The notes below the pieces were generated by a model. The model was not told where the DNA came from, did no database searches, and saw nothing but the letters and a program-made list of their open reading frames with translations. Shown piece by piece: positions 30,001-42,606 of a DNA stretch of 64,000 nucleotides. The position numbers and the translations under genes are program-made. The DNA is taken from positions 310,001 through 374,000 of the forward strand of contig JAHLEZ010000040.1 of assembly GCA_020726505.1 (NCBI GenBank), in the 5' to 3' direction. The stretch's first letter is position 1; each line of letters starts with the position of its first letter. The stretch comes from Leptodontidium sp. MPI-SDFR-AT-0119. Lineage: Eukaryota; Ascomycota; Leotiomycetes; Helotiales; Leptodontidiaceae.

Positions 30001-33000
30001 TTAAACTCGTATTAATAAATAGAGATCTGACCCTAGAGGAGGCCTTAGAGGCTAAGTATATACAAGATAATAAGCTAATAAGTAAGAAGCTCCCGGTAGA
30101 GTACTAAGAGTATACTCCTCTTTTCTCTTAGTGAGCCTCTAATAAGTTACTAACGTATTATTAAGGTGTAAACTACTAGATCGAGCTTACTAGAGAGAAC
30201 GACTTATCCTTTAAACCTCTTTAGCGTATAATTAAAAAATAGTTGTTAGAGATTAAGCGGTATATTATTAACAACTTATATAAAGGTTTTATTAAGCCCT
30301 TTAGCGTATTATACGCGGCCCTTATTCTCTTCGCCAAAAAAGCCGACGGCAGTTTCTAGTTATACGTCGACTATCGGAAGCTGAACGCCCTATTAAAGAA
30401 GGACTTATACCTAATCCCTTTAATTAATAAGATAATAATACGTATTTATAAAGTAAAGGTTTTTATAAAGCTTAATATTTAGTAAGCTTTTTACTATATT
30501 TATATGTCCCCTAAGAGCGAGGATTATACGACTTTTTATACTTAATATAACACGTATAAATATAAGGTCCTTCTCTTTAGCCTTATAAATAGCCCGGCGA
30601 CTTTTAGTAATTTATTAATAATATCTTTATAAAACACCTCGACGACTTTTACGCGGCTTATATAGACGATATCTTTATATATTCGTTTACTTTAGAAGAG
30701 TATAAGGTCTATATTAAGAAAATTATAGTAATATTATAAGTACATAGACTTTAAGTTAATATTAAGAAGTCTAAGTTTAATATATAAAAGACGAAGTTCT
30801 TAGGATTTATTATTAGCGTTAATAGCGTGGAAGTAAACTTAGAGAAGATTAGTGTAATTAAGGACTAATAATACGCCGATAATATATAAAGTATATAAAG
30901 TTATTTTAGCTTTTGTAACTTTTATTATTAGTTTATTAAAGATTATAGTCGTATTACACGACCCCTTATAATACTCACTAAAAAAGACGTTCCCTTTAAA
31001 TTCAATAGCGCTTATAAGGACGCTTAAGAAACTCTCTAGGAAGCCCTCTAATTTACGCCGGTTCTTCGTTACTACGACCTTACTAAATAGACATAATTAA
31101 AGACTGACTCTTTTAATAGAGTCGTCGCTAGGATTTTGTCTTAATTATAAAAAGACGGCACCTTTTACTTTATAAGATACTTTTCTAAGACTATGACGGA
31201 CCCTGAGCTTAACTACTCGATCTACGACAAAGAGATATTAGTGATTTTCTAATTATTTAAGTAATAATACCTAGAGCTCTTAAGTGCCTAAAGAAATATC
31301 CTTGTTTACATAAATTACCAGGCCTTAAAGTACTTTATAACTACGAAGGACTTTACGGCTAAGTAAGCTCGATAAGCTGAATTCTTTGCGGACTTTTATT
31401 TCACGATTATATATCGTACTAAGACGATTAATACGTTAGTTAATACCTTGTCTCGACGGGATCATGACCTTACGGCGATAAAGGCACGTAAGCGGGCTAT
31501 CTACAGTTAATAGTTAATTTTAATTAATAAAATTAACTCGCGAGTTACTAGCGACCTTTAACTCTCCGCCGTCGATTCTATAGACGCTTATATTAATATT
31601 ATAGAGACGATACCCCTAGCACTTATAAAGGTTATAATCCCGGACTACGATATTGAGACACGTGACGAGCCAGAGCTAGAGCCGGAACCTGAGCTTAATA
31701 CAGGAGTATTAGTCGACCTAGAAACCCTTATACTAAAAGAGCTAGACTTTAATTCTATAGTAGCTTATAACGTCGCGGAATATAATATTATTAATTAAGT
31801 GCTTATAGTTAATAAGTCTTCGCCTTCACTAGAGCTTCTTTAATAAAAAGCCAGGGAATAGTTATTAGATTACGAGTTAATAAATAATAAGTTACTTTTT
31901 TAAAGACACTTAAAAGTGCCTTTAAAGCCGCTAGAGCTTCGCACGACACTTATCCGTTATATATACTCCTAGCTATTAGTAGCACACGCGGGGATCGGGA
32001 AGATAAAGGCATTATTAAGCCGTAAATACTATTAGAATAGCCTCTTTACAGACGTAGCTTAATACGTAACGAATTATAGATACTCCCGGCAAAAGGCTAA
32101 AAGAGATAAGACTCCTGGTTTTTTATACCTTTTACTAATCCCCGCTTGGCCGTATTAATACCTTATAATAGACTTTACGAAATTATTATTAAATAAGCAC
32201 GGCTATAACTTCGTTATAGTTATTATTAACCACTTGTTTAAGAAACCGGTCTTAATACTTTATAACGATATAATTACGGCTAAAGGTATAGTTATTCTCT
32301 TTCTTGTTTATTAAACTTAATATTTTAATATACCGGACTTTATTATCTTAGACCGCGGACTTTAATTTGTCTCCTCCTTTTAAAAGGAGTACTGTCGTAT
32401 CTTTAGAACTAAAGTAAAACTAACGACGACGTATAACTTAAACGTCGACAATTAAACGGAGGTAATAAACTAATATATTAAATGGCGGCTTTATCCCTTT
32501 TATTATTATTATTAAGATAATTAGAGCGACCTCTTATTAATTATAAATATCGCTTAATTAACGTTATTACACGAGTCCTTAGGCCGCTTGTCCCCTTTTT
32601 AGTTACTTAACGGCGTTAAGCTAAAGACTTCCTAGGACTTAGTTAACTTAGAGCCTCTAGTTATAGTAATAAAGAAACTTAATTACGAGGAGGCTTTATA
32701 AGTAGTATTATAAATAAAGGAGGTTATAAAAGTCGTATAGTCGTTTTTAAAAGATTAATAAGAGAAAATAAAACGACTAGCGAACTATAGGCGACACGCT
32801 ATTAATTAGGACGTTAGCGACTTAGTACTAGTCGACACTTAAAACTAGAATATCGACCGACCTTTAAGAAAGCTCTCTAATAAGTAGTATAGCCTAATTA
32901 AGGTACTTACTAAAGAAGGAGAGAGTTAAAGAGTTAAGCTCTTAGAGGACTAGTAAATCTATCTCGTCTTTTACTCGTACTCACTTTGTAAGTATATTAA

Positions 33001-33662
33001 TAATCCCCTGCCTAGACAAGCCAGAGTTACGCCGGCACTTATCTAGCTATTACTTAAGTAAGATAAGTAGGAAATTAAAGGCATCTTTAGCTCTAAGGTT
33101 ATACGGAATAAGCTATTTTATTATATTAAGTGGCTAGGCGCCGACGAAGACTTAGAGTAGTACTTATACTTAGATATTATGATAGCTTCGTATATAATTA
33201 AATAGTTCTACTTAGAATATCTTAACGCTAAAGGGCCGCTAAAAGCTCTCTTAAAATAACTAAAGGCTTATAACGCCGGTATTAACGATTATAACGACTT
33301 AAAGGACGACATAGTTATAATTATAACTGCGCGGACGTAGTTTTTTAAGAGGGGGGGGGTAATATTACGACTTACGATACGCCTTGCATTCTAACTGACA
33401 CGGGCTCGTAGTATCGCTGGCTATGCGACGGCGCTAAGCCTAATAAGGAAGACTTAGTAGCGAGCCTGCGATATGTAAATAAATGGCCCCTGACTACGCT
33501 AGGCCCTATTAGGAGGCTTCTTTATATATTTATACTCGAACTCCCTCTTATAAAAAGCTCTCCTTTTCTCCTTGTCTTTTCTTCTCGATTCTGAGCGTAG
33601 CCATAGGCCCAAATACAAAGCTTAAGTCTACTCGCCGTATCAACCTTTGGCCAGCCGTAACA
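27071..33662 (+). mobile_element. Full-length RIP-mutated chromodomain Gypsy (family 1), 6.6 kb
   Basis: LTRs at 27071-27370 and 33363-33662, 300 bp each, start TGTTACG or its mutated form and end CGTAACA. A G-rich polypurine tract (AAGAGGGGGGGGG) lies just before the 3' LTR. Between them, read through stops, are a gag with YMKGEAKTIIF (near 28230), a protease-like FLVTDLGNTNVLISRKFLE (near 29360), reverse transcriptase with YVDYRKLNA (near 30360) and YIDD (near 30660), RNase H (SIYDKEILVIF, near 31220), integrase (near 32160-32450) and a C-terminal chromodomain (KLFYYIKWLGADED, near 33110). This is the order of chromoviruses of the Tf1/MAGGY kind. CpA/TpG are depleted and stops abundant, so no protein is made. 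The left flank is another copy of the same family; the right flank is hAT. Confidence 0.92.
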
Positions 33663-34176
33663 CTTAAGTAATAGGGCCAGAAGAGGCTTGTCTACGGTTT
33701 GTTATATAAACTAACTAGGCGTACTTTTTAATAGACGGTATACCGTGGTATAGTCTTTTTAAGGCTCTTAATAAACTAGTACCTTTTATTCGTCGCTATA
33801 CCTTTGATTGATACGCCTAAAAACAATTTAACGAAGTGTGAATTAAGTAAGCTTAACTGTTAGAGGAAACATATGAATCTTGTGCTCTTACTTTCGATAG
33901 CTAGGGGTCACTAAATCACAAAAACATAATCGCTAAACAAATCTATTAAATTAAGAAGAATAATTAGGTCCAGTATAGTATAAACGCCGAATTTATAGAG
34001 GCAGTTTATAGTAAAACCGAAGATAAGATAACAAAAGTGTTTAGTGTGTCCCTTAGCGATAATATTAAAGAAATAAAGACAATTAAAACAAGTAGAGGCT
34101 TTATGATTTAAACTACGATATTTGTTAGTTTAAAGGTCGCTCACAAAGTATTTGTAGTTATAAGGGATAACGCTAC
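33663..34176 (+). pseudogene. hAT transposase, first part (before Gypsy 2 insertion)
   Basis: The frame, with stops, reads VIYTNQAYFLIDGIPWYSLF-like and LTFDSQGSLNHKNIIA-like segments (several codons mutated), then AHKVFVVIRDNA up to the insertion point. Such segments are typical of hAT transposases: the 'FIIYSNQPF' and 'LTFDGWTS' and 'DNASNN' motifs. The N-terminal BED zinc finger is absent; on the left it is replaced by the Gypsy family 1 LTR. The gene resumes at 41034. Confidence 0.75.
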
Positions 34177-34425
34177 TGTGACGACCGGTACGATGCCCAG
34201 AGCCTCATTTCCACCGGCTCCACTTAGTACTGCCTGATCGGGACGTACTGAGATTACTATAGTGTTAGGCATACTAACCTCTTATATATAGACTTCTTCT
34301 TTCCTTACTTTCTTTCCTCTATAATTGTAGATTCTAAGTTGATGCTTGGTATCGTTATATGTCTTGTGTTAATATGTGAGGCGTCAATTACACGTGATTA
34401 CTGTCTTTCTAGGGCAAGCGTCACA
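34177..34425 (+). repeat. 5' LTR of Gypsy 2
   Basis: 249 bp, TG..CA ends. Compared with the 3' LTR, the differences I checked by eye are C-to-T or G-to-A with this copy carrying T or A, as expected for RIP acting more strongly here. Preceded by GCTAC. Confidence 0.95.
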
Positions 34426-37400
34426 TTATCTATAACTCTTTTCTTTATGTCTGGGAAGACAGTAAATATCTCTCGCCCCCTAATTCTCCTGTGAGTGGTT
34501 ACGACCTAGAAGCTTAAATACAAGAAAGGCTTATACTAAGCCTTATAGCTTGACGAATGGCAGTATTAAAACCCCTACTAATAGCGAAGTTAATATCTAC
34601 TTCGCTACTATTACCCTCCTTCTCCTCCCCGACTTCTGCCTCTACACGACGAAGTCGAAATCCTCTCTTCGCCGGACCTCTCCCTCTAACTCGTCAAGTC
34701 AAGCCGAAAGTCGTCCCTCCTTTAACAGAACGGCCAGCCGTAGACGACGTTAATATGTCGTCTACTTCTTCTTCCGTCCCCCTGCCCGACTCGCCTGATG
34801 CTAATACTCCTAGAGTCAATACTTCTGCTAATACACTTAGTGTCGACCTTAGCCAAGTAATAAGTCTATACACGCCGGGAAGTAGTGTAGAGCCTATAAG
34901 GATACACATAAGAGAAACACTATGGGAAAGCCGACTTCGTATTCTAGAAGAGTAACTTATAGAGAGCCGCATAGAGAACTAGTGGTTAAAACTGTCTCTT
35001 TAATAATAGCGACTTACGTCCGACGAGCCGCTACTACGTAAGTCAGCCCCTAGATTTGTGACTTTCTAAGAAGGAGACATATCTCTTTACCCCTTAATTA
35101 AGAAAACTCCTGCCCCTGAGCTAGACAAAGGCAAAGGTAAGGCATAGAATGCTCCTGGTCTTGGTGGATTACTAGACGACAATAGTAAAGATGGCTACTG
35201 ACCTCCTCGCATCCCACGTTATCTTAGCCCTCCTCGACGTCGCTCTCCCTCTTTCTCTGGGATGTCCTAGATATCTATAACCTCGCGAATCGAGAAGATC
35301 CCTAACCTTCACGACAAGCTCTTAGACGGCATTAATTACAGTCCACGTCTATGGGAAGTCTAAGTCCAGAACGTTATGCGTCAGTATAACTAATACTTCC
35401 TTGACAATGATCACAGGAAAGACTAGTTACTTGTATAAATAAAAGGAATAGCTCGCACATTCTTAGAACCCTCTTTCTTGTCCTTAACGCTCAACGACGA
35501 CGGAGACATAATAGATGCACTTAACTTAGTTGACTAGGTAGTTAAATTCTTGACTAACCCCTATAAGTAATAGACAGTACGTAACCTTTACTTCGCGTTA
35601 AAGATGAAAGCCACAGGACAAACCTTCTGGGAATTCTACTACCGGTTTAGGACTCTTATTAGCTAAGGCGGCGTAACTGATAAGTTAATCCTCAAAATAA
35701 ATTTGCAGGACAAGCTCTTATCCCGCCTACGTAAGCAACTATTCTATAAATATAAGAGGGCTAGAACTTTGGAAGAGTACGTGGAAGTAATTTAAGCTAA
35801 AGACTAAGGATAAATCGTAGAGAATACTATTTACACTAATTGCTCTAGCTTATTAGTAACAAGTATAAATTCCTACCCCTAGTCTTAAGTTAATATTTCC
35901 TTAGGAACCACAGGAAAGTCACTCCAAGCTTCTATTGCCTCTTCGTTAGAACGACGAGTAATAAGCTAATTACTAGGTCAACAAAATTCTATATAAACTG
36001 ATATACCTCGTGCCTAAACACTAACGAATGCCCCTCAGCATTTCTCCTTACACTCCCTTAGTCGTGGTTATACCTCCTATGTCAACGAAATGGAGGTAGA
36101 CGGCGACGACGGTAGTTTTGTGTCTGATAGCTAAGCTATAAATAATAACGACAACTTGCTAGTAGAGGAATTTACCTCACGAGCAAAAGACTTAGCCTAA
36201 GAAAAGGCTCCTTCTTAGGCATAGTACGAGATATATAACATCTTGACCTTACGAAGCTTCTTGGCGGACTAACACTCACTACTTACATCGCTTTCTCTAA
36301 GAATAGACTTACGTACAAGCTGCCCGCACTTCTTGATTCCGGAGTTAATAGTTATTGTTTTATTAATCACTCTCTTTTAAAGTCTCTTTCTTTCTTCTTG
36401 AAACCTTCAATTCACCTACTGCCTTCACCTGTCCCTATTAAAGGATTTGATAGTCGAACTGGCTAGACTATTAGCTACTACACCACATTGAATTTGATAG
36501 TCGACAAGCGTCTGTAGTTATTTACTCCTTTCCTAATTACTTACTTGGGCAACTATGGGGTAATTATTAGAAGATTATGGCTAGAGCATCACGAGGTACT
36601 CTTAGATGCCGCCAAACGACGGCTTATCTGGCCATCGGACTACCCCCTAATAGTGAGTTACAGTAAACTAATTAAGGTCTGAGACTTACATGTATATAAG
36701 ATTCACTAACGCCACTAGCGTGACGCCGAGCGTAGAGACGCTAAGTTGCGTGAATTTTGGAGCCACTATGATCCCTAATTCCCGGAGTCGACTTCGACAG
36801 TTAACTCACTACCTTTGGACTTAGTGCTAGGTATAAATACCTTAGACTTAGCCTTTCTCTTAAGTCAATAACGGTCAATAAAATTCACCGGGAAGTTCAT
36901 AGGAAGGAGTCGAGTAACTACTCTTCCGCTAAACCTTGGGTTATGCTCTGATCCTATAGTAGATTCTAACTGGCGCGCCAAACTAAGTTCCGACATAAGT
37001 ACTAACTCTCCCTTAGTACCCTTAATAACTTCGGAAACGACTACTGCTGTCAGTTCTACGCTCGCTGTCGATCCCCGAGAAGTGACGACTACACTGTCGT
37101 AAAATCAAGGTCCCTAGTAAAGAGAACCCCTAGTAAGTTCCGGAGTCGACAATATAGTTAGACTGACGAATGATAATCGTTTGGAAATCTGTGTTAGCTT
37201 AATATCTGTAGACGCTAAACTAAAGAATAAGAGTGTTACTGACAATTTATTTTCCCCCTTATTCGCCCCTTCCACGCGTAGAACATATACTAAGGATTAC
37301 GCTAATTCACTTCGGAAGATGTAAACGCAGCTCTCTCTCACACACGACTTGACTATAAATGCCCTTATTTCTCCTGAAGTCCGTACTATATATCGGAAAT

Positions 37401-40400
37401 ATTATTATAAGAAGGCTCTCCGACGCTCCGCCGTGGAGATCTTTTCGATTAACGCCGTAGCGTTTTATAGGTCGATGAAACGGAAGTCTAGAGATGAGAT
37501 ATTTGTAGTGACTCTTTAAGAGATTAATGCCTTAATTAATCAAAGAAACTAAGAGCGAGAGAAAGCCGCTGCTATATTAGCTTTAACTGTCGAACTCACT
37601 TACCGTCGCTAGTTAGTTATGTAGTTTGCACTTTCTATTTAAGAGTTAGACGCTGAATTAGTGGTTCCCCCGGAATACGTTAATTAGACTCACGTATTCT
37701 TTAAAGTAGAAAGTGATATTTTCCCCTCTTATCGCTTGTACGATTACAGAATTAAGCTAGAAGGAGAGGGTGAGAAAGCACTCAAGTATTTGCTATTATA
37801 TAAGATGTCGACTGAAGAACTTGAGGCTGTCAAAGAATATATCACGGATAACTTAGATAAAGGATTTATTGAGCCGTCTTAGGCACTATTCACTGCCCCT
37901 ATTTTCTTTATTAAGAAGCCGAATAGCTCCCTGCGGTTATGTATTGATTTCTGAGTGTTGAATTCCCTTACTTAGAAGGACTGATACCTCTTACCTTTAA
38001 TTAATGAGACCTTAGCTCGCATTACTAATGCTCGTATTTTCACTAAATTGGACATTCGTTAAGCCTTCTACTGAATCTGAATGGACCTAGTATTAGAGGA
38101 ATACACAACTTTCCACACGAGATACGGCGTATATAAGTGTAAAGTTCTTTTATTTGGCTTAACTAATGGACCTGCCACCTACTAGCGCTACATAAACAAT
38201 ATTCTCTTCGATTACCTTGATGATTTCTGTACAGCGTACTTGGACGACATTCTTATATACTCTGAGGATCCTTTATAACACTAGCTCCACGTTAAAAAAG
38301 TGCTTTAACGCCTTAACGACGCTAGGTTACAAGCCGACCTAAAGAAGTGTGAGTTTGGAATAACGTAAACCAAGTACTTAGGATTTATTATATTAACCTC
38401 TAGCCTAGAAGTTAATCCCGAGAAGGTCTCCGTCGTTCGTGAATAGACTTACCTTAGCTCTGTCAAAGGTGTGTAGTCCTTCCTTAGTTTTTGTAACTTC
38501 TACTAGAGATTTATCTACGACTATAGTATTATAGCGAAATCTCTTGTTTAACTAATTAAGAATAACGTTCCCTTCCACTTTATTATAGAGTGCGAAGACG
38601 CCTTCGACCTCCTAAAACATACTCTCACGTCTACGCCTCTCTTAAGACACTACTGACAAGATTTACCTTGCCTCCTAGAGACAGATACTAGTGATAGTGT
38701 TGTGGCTGGAGTCCTTTCCTAATAGTATAGCGACGACTAGTTCCTTGTTACTTTCTTTTCAAAAACCATATTACCTACTAAACTCAATTACGTAATACAC
38801 GACAAAGAGATACTAGCCATTATTAGATCCTTTAGGCACTGGCGTGTTGAGTTAGTAGGAGCCCCCTATTAAGTCCGTGTTGTGATAGACTATAAGGCCT
38901 TGGAATACTTTATAACCTCTAAGTAATTAAATGCTAGACAAGCACGATGGGCAGAGCTTTTAGCGGACTATAACTTTATGATCACGTACTGCCCTGGAAT
39001 CTATAACCCCCTAATAGACGCACTTTCCTGTAAGTTAAACGAGTTAGATCTATAGAACTCTGCGAAGAAGACTTAACGCCTTTAATAACTCTTACGCTAA
39101 GACTAAGTTGACCCTAACTTGCTGTTTATAGAGTTGCGGCCGCCTGACGACGCTGACACGCTAGTGGCCGATATTGAGCTCACTGCCCTCACACTAACAT
39201 TCTCCGTTGTACAGTAGATTTTGGAGGCTAATCGCACTGCTCCTTCCTTATAGGCTCTATGTAAATAAGTTGTATTAGACTCTCTAAGTAAACTCAGCCT
39301 AGAGGGTGACTTCTTACTCCACGACGGCCGCCTCTTGGTCCCCGATGTCGATCACCTCCGAACCCTCCTCATACAAGAGGTCCATGATCGAGTCACCACA
39401 GCGCACCCCAGTGCTAAGAAGACGATTCAAATACTCTCTTCTCAGTACTAGTAACATAAAATCACGTCGACAGTCTAGTAATATTGCCGTAACTATTATA
39501 CCTACCGACGAATTCAAGTACCCCAGGATAAAAAGCCCGGACTCCTCTATCCTCTCCCCGTTCCGTCTAGACTATAGGAATATATCACCGTGGACTACTA
39601 CTCTTTCACTAAAGACAAGTATGGATTCGACAACGTCCTTGTCTTTATTAATAGATTCAGTAAACAAGCGATTAGTATCCCTTACTAGAAGACGACAGAT
39701 GCTCGGAAGCTAGCTATTATATATATATACTATGTGTATCGTTACTTTAGCGCTCCCTTGACTATCACTTTTAATAGAAGCCCCTAGTTTGTCTCTAGGT
39801 TTTGGACCGCCCTTGGCAAGATCCTCGGAACTAAGAGACAACTGTCCGCTACTGACTACCTACAGACAGATGGCCAGACCGAAGTGTACAACTAATACCT
39901 ACAGAAGCGACTCTAACCTTTCGTTACGTACTACTAAGACGACTAGTCAAAGTACCTCCCTATCATAGACTACGCCTAGATGTCCCTCCCACACGATTCC
40001 CTAGGGGGACTCTCTCTATTTAAGGTAGTCTATAGATATACACCACGTATAGATTAGGACTGGAAAATTGACTTGCTAGACTCAGCTACCCCCGCTAATA
40101 AGTTAAACACTTAACAAGCCATTGACTATACTCAACGCCATAAGAAAGTATAGGACATAACTCGGTCGAACCTTACTGTGGCCTAAGCCAAGATAGCCAG
40201 GTCCTATAACGCCTCTCGCCGCGATGTCGACTTTAATAAAGACAGCCTAGTCTGGCTTGACATACGCTACTTTAAGACACTCCGTCCCTCCAAGAAGTTA
40301 GATATACCAACTAATGGACCATTTAGAGTACTCGAGAAGGTAAGACACTTATACCGCCTGGAATTACTAGCGAGTATAAAGATCTATAACGTCTTTCCGG

Positions 40401-40784
40401 CCAGTAAGCTTCGCCGGGACTCTAACGATCCCCTACTAGGCCAAGTACAGGATGCCCCCCCGCCGATCAATATTACAGGCGACGACGAGTGGGAACTAGA
40501 AGAAGTACTTGCCTGCCGTAAGAAGGGCAAAACTCTCTCCTACCGTGTCACTTAGCTTAATCAGGACGTTGACTTAGACTAGTACGACGCTTCTGACCTC
40601 AAGTACGCCCCACACAAAGTCAGGGACTTCCACCTTAGTCACCCCGAGCAGGCAGGACCCCCTACTAAGCTACCTGAATGGATCAAAGCATGGGAAGACG
40701 GTGTTGACGACTACGACGACCTCGATAGTGACAAAGAGATAGACCAACGCTCGAGGACGAGCTTTTTTCGGAGGGGGGGGGTAG

Positions 40785-41033
40785 TGTGACGACCGGTACG
40801 ATGCCCAGAGCCTCATTTCCACCGGCTCCACTTAGTACTGCCCGATCGGGACGTACCGAGATTACCATGGTGCTAGGCATACCAACCTCTTGTATATAGA
40901 CTTCTTCTTTCTTTACCTTCTTTCCTCTGTAGTTGTAGATTCTAAGTTGATGCTTGGTATCGTCATATGTCCTGTGTTGATATGTGAGGCGTCAGTTACA
41001 CGTGATTGCCGTCTTTCTAGGGCAAGCGTCACA
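40785..41033 (+). repeat. 3' LTR of Gypsy 2
   Basis: 249 bp, the best-preserved copy of this LTR in the window; followed by GCTAC. A third, strongly mutated copy in reverse orientation is at 50395-50643. Confidence 0.95.
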
Positions 41034-42390
41034 GCTACTAATAACAACACCTTTTATAATTACTTCTTGCGTAAATTACAACTTCGGTTTAACCTTAATC
41101 CCCGACAACTTCTTAATCTCCCTCGTTATAGATTTCAAGGTCGATCAAGTCGAATTAAGTGCTAGGCCTATATAAACGACCTCGTTTATAAACTAATTTA
41201 CAAGACCTTGAGATGTGGCACCTGCGTAGACGTAGAGGCGCTAGTTAATTAAGTTGTGGAGGGAAATGCGGTTTTTCTACTTATTCTTGCTACTCTTAGC
41301 GTTATTATAAAAGTATAAACGTTTGTATTATTTATTATAGGCAGTAACGAGCGTCGGAAATAGTAGACTAATATTTGCTCTACTTTTATTCCTCTTAATA
41401 TTAATACTCGGTGGAATTCCTTATATTTAATAATAAAAGTAGCCTAATAATATAAGGCAAAGATCTCCTGATATAATTAACTTCACGTCGTGTGTAAATA
41501 CCTTATACTTTTAGAGTTAGATTAGGAGCTTTCTAGGCAAGTTAAACGTTATATGTGGCTATTCTATAAGCGTACGCTTATAGTTTCAAAGATAGCTTTA
41601 AATCTTGATGGCTATATTAGAAGGATGTGGAATATAACAGACCTTCTAAAAGACGTCTCTTTTAGTAGAGAGGCCTATAGAGATATTTATATTAATCTCT
41701 AATAAGCTTTTAACGCCGCTAAAGAGACTTTAAAGAAGTAGACTAATAAGATGTTTAAATGCGACCTCTATTTTGCAGCTTAAGTACTTAATCCTCGATA
41801 TAAATTCTCCTTACTTCGAGTATAATATAGCGAGGACGTAGAAGATTTGATTTTACGAATTAAGGCATAATTTAAAAAGAACTACTCTTATATAGCAACT
41901 TTTATTGTGGCGGCGCTATTAAATCAGGAAGAGCGACCTTCGTATATTAACTAATATGAGTGGCTTCTTTTACAACGCGCTAAAGAGCTTAATGTTGTGC
42001 CTAATTAAGCTAATCTTATTACGGATTTTAATCGATATTTCAACGATCTAGTAGTTGTTGATTAGGACTTAAGTATAAAGGACTTTAATTTAAAGTGGTA
42101 GAAAGCTTCTGAATTCTAGTATTCTTTAGTCGCCAAAGCCGCTAGAGATCTACTAGCTATTCCTAGCGCTGAAGTTAATATTAAACGCTTGTTTTCTAAA
42201 GGTCGAGATGTAATAAGGATTCGCCGCATGGCTATAGACGCCGATTTAATAAGGATTTTGCGTCTACTAAAGAGCCACTTTAATACCTAAGACAAGGAAA
42301 TCAGGGATTAAGCTAGAGCTCAATTGGAAGAGAAATAACGAGCGCATGAAGTAAGAAAAATTAACTAAGGAGCCAATTAGGAGCCTTAGA
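41034..42390 (+). pseudogene. hAT transposase, second part with C-terminal dimerisation domain
   Basis: After the GCTAC duplication the frame resumes with TNNNTFYNYFLRKLQLRF, which joined to the first part completes the hAT 'DNASNN' region. Downstream, through stops, come segments of the catalytic core and finally ARDLLAIPSAEVNIKRLFSK, which is the conserved 'AIPATSVPSERVFS' motif of the hAT C-terminal dimerisation domain (near 42145-42210), followed by LIRILRLLKSHF. Mutations are again mainly transitions to TA. The end of the element is not defined, as no inverted repeats were seen. Confidence 0.85.
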
Positions 42391-42606
42391 ATTAAGCTTG
42401 ATTAGCAAGTCAGAGCTTTTATTAAGTTGTGGAAACTATGTAATTTCGGGTGGGAAAGTGGATAAATATCTAAGGATCTAAGGCATAGGACCCCCCCTAA
42501 AATTACATATAAATAAACCTATTTTCAATGAACTGAACCCTCTTTTTACTATTCGCCACCCCTAAGTTTAACGTTCAATTCAGCCACCCCTAATTCAGCT
42601 GAATAG

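Larger units (their letters stand above)
34177..41033 (+). mobile_element. Full-length Gypsy family 2 retrotransposon, 6.9 kb
   Basis: Two 249-bp LTRs at 34177-34425 and 40785-41033, both TGTGACGACCGG..GCAAGCGTCACA, flanked by the identical 5-bp duplication GCTAC (34172-34176, 41034-41038). The internal region has gag from about 34.55 kb, a protease motif LLDSGVNSYC (36331 onward), reverse transcriptase with YLDD at 38238-38249, RNase H with DYKALEYF (about 38893), integrase with zinc-binding HHCC-like part (about 39350), DYYSF and DGQTE (about 39583-39880), and a C-terminal chromodomain-like segment (WELEEVLACRKKGKTLSYRV, about 40490). A purine tract (CGGAGGGGGGGG) precedes the 3' LTR. Many in-frame TAA/TAG stops, so it is inactive. 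The 3' end is much less mutated than the 5' end. It is inserted in a hAT transposase. Confidence 0.95.
24402..42390. other. AT-rich RIP-mutated nested transposon block
   Basis: Apart from the less damaged 3' third of Gypsy 2, this block is dominated by TA steps, with CA and TG scarce, yet CG is kept (for example runs such as CGACGACTATCGG). That combination is what RIP leaves when it converts CpA to TpA. There is no intact gene. The order is piggyBac (with solo LTR), Gypsy 1 fragment, Gypsy 1 full, hAT left part, Gypsy 2, hAT right part. Confidence 0.8.

Noticed and set aside
25000..33000. CRISPR-like or tandem arrays in the AT-rich block
   Set aside because: The repeated pieces are LTR copies separated by kilobases, not regularly spaced short repeats.
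34557..34955. 132-codon ORF as a host gene
   Set aside because: It lies just inside the 5' LTR of Gypsy 2 where gag is expected and has gag-like Ser/Pro-rich composition; treated as part of the element.
39306..39713. 135-codon plus-strand ORF in Gypsy 2
   Set aside because: It is a shadow frame over the integrase region, whose real frame reads DGRLLVPDVDHLRTLL and continues past stops.
40890..41175. ORFs spanning the 3' LTR of Gypsy 2 and the hAT gene
   Set aside because: They are chimeric frames across an insertion boundary.
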